A stretch of 64,000 bases of DNA, from the NCBI GenBank assembly GCA_963920665.1, contig OY987265.1, positions 40,739,001 through 40,803,000 of the forward strand, given 5' to 3'. This stretch comes from Straminergon stramineum (lineage: Eukaryota > Streptophyta > Bryopsida > Hypnales > Calliergonaceae). Position 1 is the first letter of the stretch, and every line of letters begins with the position of its first letter. The notes under the pieces are model-generated. The model saw only the letters and a program-made list of their open reading frames with translations, made no database searches and was not told the origin of the DNA. This document shows positions 56,926 to 64,000 of the stretch, one piece after another. Both the position numbers and the translations under genes were made by a program.

Positions 56926-59900
56926 TCCTGGTGCAGCGGGATGCAGTCTATGAAATTCTGCTAGTCTTTGAGGTGCATTTTTCATATGTGAAACAGGCTC
57001 CCAAGAATTTTCTTCAAGACCGTAGCCAGTCCAGGAAACGAGATATTGCAACTTTTTCCAGCGGCCAACAAGTCGGGAGTCAATGACTTTTTCCACCTCC
57101 CATTCAATTTGACCTTCTGGTGTAACCACGGGAGGAGAGGGCAGTTGTCTTCGTCCAGGTATTGTGTCCTTATTATATTTTTCCAATGCTGAGATATGGA
57201 AAACATTATGAATGCGTAAAGTCTTAGGTAGCTTAAGCTTGTAGACCACGTCAGAATATTTTTCTGTAATTAAATAAGGGCCAAGATATTTTGGGGACAG
57301 TTTGTGTGACGAAGATGTCATTGTAATGTTCTGGTGTCGAAGAAGGACGTGGTCACCGACTTGGAAAACGTGATGCAAGTGGCCAGCCCTGTCATATTTA
57401 GCTTTTGCCTGATCACCGGCAATTTTTATCATTGTTATAATATCTTGATGAATTTGTTGTAATTGTTGAATTCGGGTTTCTGCGGCAGGTACCGTCGAAG
57501 TAGGAGGAATCGTAAAAGAAAGTGATGGGTGATAACCGTAAGTTGCGTAAAACGGTGACAAGCCAGTTGTGGAATGAATATTATTATTATAAGAGAACTC
57601 AGCAATGGGTAGCAAATCAGCCCAGTCATCTTGTTGGCTTGTAGTGAACATTTTGAGGAACTGTTCTAGAACTTGGTTAACACGTTCTGTTTGGCCGTCC
57701 GATTGAGGATGGAATGCCGTAGTTGGAGAGGGACGAATTCTTAAGAGCTCATATAATCTTCTCATGAATTTAGATACAAAAACAGGTCCTCTATCTGAAA
57801 TAATTTCATTAGGAATGCCGTGATATCGCCATACATAATTAAGGTACAAGGTTGCCAAGCCGTTGGAATCAATTGCTTCATTCGTGGGAATGAAGTGCGC
57901 AAGTTTAGTGTTTTTATCAACAACTACGAGTATCGCGTCATAGCCGCTGCTTATTGGCAATTTTACGATGAAGTCGGCTGATATGCGTTTCCAAGGAGCC
58001 TCCACAGCAGGAATTGGTTGTAACAATCCGTAAGGTGCATGACGGGATGGTTTGGACCGTTGACAGGTGTCGCACCCATCCACGTAGCGATGCACATAAC
58101 GTCGGAGCGTGGTCCAGTAGAAAGTTCTCATTACCAAGTCAAATGTTTTTGCCCGGCCTTGATGTCCCGCACTTGGGGCGTCGTGTCGAGATCGAAGTAT
58201 TTGACGCCTCAATTCCTCATCGTCAGGGACGAAAATTTTATCTTGAAACCATAAAATACCATCTTGAAATTTATAAGCCTGAAATTGGTGGTGTACCGCA
58301 GAAGAGGCGTGTTCCCCTTTCCCTCTGAGAAACGATACTATTGGCTTTAACGTCGGGTCTTGAGCTGTGGATTTCTTAATTCGGTTTGTAATTTGTTGAT
58401 CCGTCCAAACTGGTTCACATAATTCAAGCGCGGCCAATTTCAACAGTGGTCGGGGCTTTGATCCTTGTAGATCAATGACGTCTGGTCTTCTGGATAATGC
58501 ATCAGCTCTCCCATTCAATATTCCCGGCCTATGTGTAATTACGAAATGAAATGATGACAGAATTTCTGACCATCTTGCTTGTCTTCTGTTGAATTGCTTG
58601 GTAGTTAAAAAATATTCTAGATTTTTATGGTCTGAGATTACCGTGACTTCATGTGGGGAGCCCTCCAAATAGACTCTCCAATCTTGGAATGCAAGAACAA
58701 TGCTTAATAGTTCTTTGTCATAAATGTCATAATTTTGTTCAATGGGGGACATTTTCGAGCTACGGTATGCACAAGGGTGAAGATGCCCGTCGTCACCCTG
58801 TTGGGATAGAATGCCCCCTGTAGCTGTATCAGATGCATCAGTTTCAATTGTAAAAGGTCGTTGGAAGTCAGGGTGTAGTAATACCGGAGTTTGAGAAAAT
58901 TGAAGTCGAATTTGTTTAAATGCATTATCAGCTTCCGGACTCTATATGAATAATTGATCTTTCCGGGTTAATGTAGTCAAAGGAATCGCCATTTGTGAAT
59001 AACCATGGATAAATCTTCTGTAAAAATTTGCAAAACCGAGAAATGCTTGAACTTCTTTTACATTTTTCGGTACCGGCCAATCTTCAATAGCTTTAACTTT
59101 ATCTTTACACATTTCCAAACCTTGAGAGGAAATTATCATCCCTAGGAATTCCACGGATTTGCAATGAAAGTGGCATTTAGATGCTTTCACATAAAGTCCA
59201 TGCTTATATAGTCTTTGAAGTACATCTCGAACCACTTGTCTGTGCTCATTCAAATCTTTAGAAAATATTAATATATCATCTAAATAAATTACTACCGAAA
59301 TATCTAAGAGGTCAGTGAAGATATATTGTATGTGAGCTTGAAACTGAGCGGGTGCGTTCATTAGGCCAAAAGGCATCACTAAATACTCAAATAATCCATA
59401 ACGTGTTTTAAAGGCTGTCTTAAACTCATGGCCCACGGCCATTCGAATGCGATGATACGCCTGTCTCACATCAAGCTTTGTAAAGATACGAGCCCCCACT
59501 AACCGATCTGTAAGCTCAGGGATAAGTGGTAATGGGTAGCGATTTCGTATGGTAACTCTATTTAAATTCCTGTAGTCAATACAAACTCAGATGGAGCCGT
59601 CTTTTTTCCGTGCAAAGACTATTGGAGCCGAAACTGGAGACTTGGAACAGCGAATCCAACCCTTGCCTAAATTCTCTTCCAAATACGCTCGGAGTTCTTC
59701 TAATTCAGCCGGGGACATGGGTCGTAAACCTGTGTTTTTCGGCTCTTGTCCTTCTTTAAACTCGATTTTCATGTCTGAAATTCCATGATCCGGCAATTCA
59801 TTCGAGAATTTTTCACTAAAAACTCCATGTAAATCTTAATATTCATCTGGGACTTGGCTTAATTCATTTTTAAAGTCCACTTCATTCATTTCAGATATCA

Positions 59901-61850
59901 CCAATGAATATATCTCAGCTCCTTTCATTGACAATCTGAAAGCATTTGCAGACACTATGGAATGCTTTGGTGCTTTTAACTTACTTGAAGGCTGTCGGGG
60001 TTTCGTGGTTCCTGCGTCTGACAGCTTCAGCGCTTCCAACTCTGACTGAGTGGGTCGAGGTTTCGGGATTATGTCCTTGATTCCTGTGTTTGAGTCTTTC
60101 GAGGCTCTTGATTTCAATTCAGCAAGTCGGGATTTCTGGGTTTCCATTCCTGGGTTTTGAAAGTGCGGCTTCATCATGGCCAGTGTCTTACACCCTTGTA
60201 CTTGGGGTTTTCCGATTTTCAAGCAATTTTCGCAACAATGAACTGAGTCGAAGATCACTGCCTTTTCCGCCCATCGGATTGTGGGGTCGTGCTTCACCAG
60301 CCATGGGGTTCCGAGAATGCAGGGATATTTTCCTGTATTGGTCAAATCCGCAACTAGGATCTCTTGGTGTCCCAATATATTTAGATGTACTATGGCTTCA
60401 TGAGTAATCAAGCCAGAACTAATTTCTCTTCCATCAATGACGTGTACTTCGCGAGGTACCCGCTTTGGTGTAATCGCAGCTTGACATTTTTCGGCAAAAT
60501 CGGGGTGCATGAAAATGCCGGTAGCCCCAGAATCCACCAACGGCTCCGCAGCTGTTGAGTTAATGAACCCGGCTACCGTTAGGTGAGCCCCTGGATCCAG
60601 GGTGGCTCGTAATGAAATCGGAACGGAATCCGAATCTCCTTTGCAGAGTTCGACAACTGGTTCTCCAGATGCCTTCGACGAAAACTCGGTTGACTTCTGC
60701 AACATGCCCGGGTACCAAGGATTGGACTCAATCCTCAGTCCCGGGCAGGTCCTTTTCCCGATTCTTCCTTGATCGCGTTGGTTGCTTCAGATGCCGCCAA
60801 TACTAACGGAGTAGAAGGGTTCGACGGGCATTTTGAACGAAGGTGACCCACCTGGCCACAACCCCAACACTTGCCCTGGCGTTGAAACTCCAGCCTCTCG
60901 GCCGCAGTTTTGGCCAAAGCCGTGGTGACACGAGCTGCGCCCAGCTCCATCGGTACAGGACCTGATGCTTCCTTGACACCTGAAACTCGTCCACCTGACT
61001 CTCCTACGCCAAACGTTGGTGTTTTAGAACTAGCGTACGAAACTTGAGGCCTACGCACTTGCCGCCTTTCCCACAGTCGTTCATCAATTCTTGAAGCCAT
61101 CGCCATCCAATCATTGAGTCCTCGAGGTTGAGTTTCAGCGGTTGCCACAGAATCAAGAATTTCATCTTTCAAACCTCCCCGGAATCGCGCCACTAAACTC
61201 GACTCATTCCAGTCGACCTGGGCAGCGTGCTCATTGAAATTCGAGATGTAGCTGGCCACTGAACCAGTCTGTCGGAGTGTGGAAAGACGATCCTCCGCAT
61301 TTCCCCGTCGATCAATGTCACCATATACCGAGATCATAGCTTCTCGGAATGCATCGTAATTTAACAGTAATTCATGTTCGCGACCTTCATCTAACGCTTG
61401 CAGCAATGGCATAGCCCAACTTTGGGCAGCTCCACTCAAGTAAGACAATGCGTACGCTACTTTGTCTTCATCTTATCTGTACGTATGTGGATTGGCTCTA
61501 AAAACCAAGCGAATTTGAGCAAACCAGCGGTATATTTCTCCACCTCTTTTTCCCGTGAATTTTTCGGGTTTAGCAACTCTTGATTCTCTTTCCCCAGTCC
61601 CCCCTTCTGCACGGTTATTCCCCCTGCGCTGTTCTTGATCGACCGGTGGATAATTCATCGACGGTGAAATCAACGGAGGCGCCGAAACTATCCTCTCCGA
61701 GAGTTGCTGAATCAGGTGCGGCAATGCAGCTTGAAACGCAACTTGCACCTGTTGTTGTATAAACTCCCCCAATCCCGATCCAATCTCCTCCGGCAGCTGC
61801 GGTTCACGTCCGCTCTCAAGCTGTTCTTCCTCTATGAAAACGGTTATCAC
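56911..61850 (-). pseudogene. gag-pol polyprotein of the chromovirus, with stops and a frame change
   Basis: Gag (61850-60735) has a retrotransposon gag domain and the CCHC knuckle CWGCGQVGHLRSKC; TAA at 61475-61473 cuts it. Pol follows in another frame: protease PLVDSGATG (about 60540), reverse transcriptase with [13 protein letters not shown] and [12 protein letters not shown], RNase H (AFQDWRVYLEG, VISDHKNLEYFLT), integrase zinc site (HDAPSAGHQGR...CDTCQRSK) and DDE core (ISADFIVKLP, ISDRGPVFVSKF, HPQSDGQTERVNQVLEQF), and a chromodomain at the end (EWEVEKVIDSRLVGRWKKLQ, YLVSWTGY, ENSWEP). In-frame stops are TGA 59589-59587 and TAG 58944-58942. Chromodomains guide integration to chromatin. 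Not able to make an intact polyprotein. Confidence 0.93.
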
Positions 61851-61955
61851 AATTTCTCAAGAATGCTGATACTTAACTAACTCTGTTAACACTTTCACCC
61901 TATTTACTGATATCGTTTCTCAAAGGCGTGGACAATTTGAGTGACGCAAACCTAA

Positions 61956-62316
61956 TGTTACGGATCCTTGCAGCGATCGCGATCCTGTCGACGCCCTGTT
62001 CGGAACAAACGACCCACAGTTCAGGCACAAGCTCACAGGGGGTCTGGAGGGTGAGGATTACCCTTCCGAACTCACTCCAGATCTTCTTTCCTAATCAACA
62101 ATCAGATGATGCGAGTATTACCAAGAATTCGACAGTAATTCAATCGGTCTATATTATCATTCAGGAAGTTTACAGAAGGTTTGCGTGAAGACTGAGCTTC
62201 TCCGTTTGCTACTTAAAGCCACTGAAAACTCTAACAGATAACTGCCCTTAGCCTAGAACTGCTCAAGCCATGTAACCGCCGTATATACGTCCCGCTGTTA
62301 CGATGTAATCGTAACA
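61956..62316 (-). repeat. 5-prime LTR (361 bp)
   Basis: On the plus strand it reads TGTTACGGATCC...ATCGTAACA. It keeps CpG at the four sites that are decayed in the partner LTR. Confidence 0.95.
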
Positions 62317-62321
62317 CTATG

Positions 62322-63046
62322 CTTTGATAGTAAGTGCTTAGAAATACTTTTGGGTCCTACATCCACATGTGGTTGCTAGGATTAAAATAAAAGCTTTCCC
62401 TTTTACATTGCATCTATATTTGATCTTACTTCATATATATATATATATATTTATTTTTTAAAAATATATATTATTATTCTTTTCCACTTTCAATTTAAAA
62501 ATATTGATTCAATTTTTGTATCTTTTGTGTTGTTGAATTTTTGGTTTGGGGTTTTATCCATCTGTTGAGAGTATATGTATAAGGTGTGTGCATTGTGAAG
62601 AGTTGCATCCAAAGCATCCCCTTATACTCAAAGGTTATAAATTGGAGGGAGAACCATGACTTGTTTATTTATTTTGTGTTGTTATATTTTATTTTTATCC
62701 ATGTTTTTCTATATATTAGTGACATTGAAATAAGTCATGCTCTTTTTATTTATACAATATAGGTATCTTTGATTAGCTAAAAATTTTCAATGAAGCTCTC
62801 TTCAAATTTATAGTACATTTTTTTCTTTTCCACTTTCATAGGATTGAGGGTGAATTCATGAAATAAATTGTAGGTCTCTTTCAAAATAGAAGTCATTGTC
62901 TTGTAACTATGTGAATATATCTACTAAGAAACATATACAAATAACATTGAAATAGTCAATTTTATTATTTATACAATATAGGTACCCTTTAGAGTCCACA
63001 AGTGTTCAATCAATTCTCCTCTAAGTCCATGATGTGTATCTTCATT
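62322..63046. other. AT-rich DNA with a short (TA)n run
   Basis: No gene. A TA microsatellite lies at about 62432-62450, followed by A/T-rich sequence. Confidence 0.6.
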
Positions 63047-64000
63047 CTACACTTCTCTAGTATTAGGGAGCAACTCATCAAATGATAAGCCTCTTTGAAA
63101 CAATAAGTCATCATTTTGCAACTCTGTGATGATGTTTTCTAGCTCTAGAACATCTTGTTCATCTTCCACAATTATATTGTGGAGGATGCAACAAGTGACT
63201 ATAATATCATTGATCATCTCCATGTTCCAATGCCGACAGGGGTTATGGATGATGGCAAAGAGAGCTTGCAAAACACCAGAGCAACGCTCCACTTCCTTTC
63301 GGACAGCCTCTTGGCGCATTGCAAAATAGGCTTTCTTCTCATCAGTTGCCATATGAATACTCTGCACGAAGATAGACCATCTAGGATATATTCCATCTAT
63401 CAATAAATAGTAACGATCATAGTCACATTCATTGACGGTAAAATGCATATCTGATGTTGTAGATGTCAATAGATTGTGAACAAGAGGAGAACGTTGCAAA
63501 ACATTTAGGTCATTATTTGACCCTAGCAAACCAAAGAAGGCATGCCAAATATGCAAGTCCTCACTAGCTACTGCCTCAAGAATAATGGATTTCTTGCCAG
63601 CTCTATCTCCAAAGTCCTTCTGCCAAGCTACGGGACAATTTTTCCATTCATAGTGCATATAATCTAAGGATGTAAACATCCCTCAAAATCCACATGCTTT
63701 ATTGATAGCTAGTTGCTTCTCAAAGTCTATACGTGTTGGTTGATGCAAATGGTACTCTTCAAACTCCGCTCGAATTGCAAGACAAAAACGCTTCAATGAC
63801 TCCATAGCAGTGCTCTCACTAGTTCTACAATACTCATTTGTGGCATTGACACATAAACTATAACAAAGCATTCTCAAAGCAGAAGTGATTTTTTGGTGTA
63901 GAGACAAACCTTGAACACTACATGCATCCATTTTTTGCACAAAATAGTTGTCTTGACTATAAACCCTATCCATGATTGTTAGAAATAATGATCGCCGCAT
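63047..64000 (-). pseudogene. PIF/Harbinger transposase (ALP1-like, DDE_Tnp_4), partial and broken
   Basis: The frame enters from the right edge and continues to 63047, cut by one in-frame TGA (63685-63683) at the place where the family has GFPGM. Visible family motifs are SLDYMHYEWKNCPVAW (first Asp), GSNNDLNVLQRSPL, YYLLIDGIYPRWSIFV, AYFAMRQEAVRKEVERCSG followed by VLQALFAI, and CCILHNIIVEDE near the end. These are the DDE core and C-terminal region of plant Harbinger transposases and their domesticated relatives. The N terminus lies outside the window. With one nonsense codon only, decay is recent. Confidence 0.85.

Larger units (their letters stand above)
56550..62316 (-). mobile_element. 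Ty3/Gypsy chromovirus LTR retrotransposon, full length but broken
   Basis: 361-bp LTRs lie at both ends and a perfect 5-bp target duplication CTATG flanks them (56545-56549 and 62317-62321). The order in the minus direction is 5-prime LTR, gag, protease, reverse transcriptase, RNase H, integrase, chromodomain, polypurine tract, 3-prime LTR. The LTRs differ at 7 of 361 positions, all transitions, so the insertion is fairly young. I cannot match the sequence after the 5-prime LTR to a known tRNA primer site. Confidence 0.95.

Overview
The window looks like nuclear DNA of a land plant. It has GT-AG introns, a PRISE/VEP1-type reductase gene, a START-like (SRPBCC) lipid-transfer gene with a likely plastid leader, a chromodomain Ty3/Gypsy retrotransposon, PIF/Harbinger and MULE-type transposon remains, MITEs, and long AT-rich gene-free stretches. 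The Tet-like oxygenase and the DNA-methyltransferase-like gene suggest a seed-free plant (bryophyte, lycophyte or fern) to me, but I cannot name the species.

Layout. 1-13.3 kb: a large inverted repeat. Its inner arms look identical and its outer arms are diverged. It carries two divergent pairs of a small basic-protein gene (copies A and B, each present twice) around a 1.29-kb spacer. A 200-N gap sits inside it, flanked by a 1,649-bp exact-looking duplication that is most simply an unmerged contig overlap. 13.4-13.9 kb: two inverted TA-flanked MITEs. 14.9-17.4 kb: a third, diverged copy (C) of the small-gene module. 19.4-21.0 kb (-): PRISE reductase, three exons. 21.0-26.7 kb: AT-rich DNA with a foldback hairpin and a Harbinger-like MITE. 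26.7-28.6 kb (-): SRPBCC protein, four exons. 28.6-32.6 kb: no gene seen. 32.9-34.1 kb: broken trihelix/NAM-associated gene.

The most striking region is 34.28-51.67 kb, which I read as one ~17.4-kb DNA transposon. It is bounded by degenerate ~0.5-kb terminal inverted repeats. It carries a decayed MULE-type transposase on the minus strand (zinc finger, DDE-like core, SWIM finger) and, pointing the other way, a decayed gene of at least 11 exons that joins a ParB/sulfiredoxin-like domain, a Lys/Glu-rich segment and a permuted (beta-class order) DNA amino-methyltransferase-like domain with altered catalytic motifs. Between the two genes is a 288-bp tandem array in which an 18-bp perfect palindrome recurs 11 times. 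A 1,176-bp solo LTR has landed inside the ParB-like exon.

Downstream, 54.0-55.2 kb (-) is an intact single-exon gene with a good TATA box. Its HxD...H...R pattern suggests a Tet/JBP-like 2OG-Fe(II) oxygenase. A complete but broken chromovirus follows at 56.55-62.32 kb (361-bp LTRs, CTATG target duplication). A Harbinger transposase pseudogene runs off the right edge. The only host genes that look intact are the PRISE reductase, the SRPBCC protein and the small basic-protein copies; the Tet-like gene is intact but may be transposon-derived.
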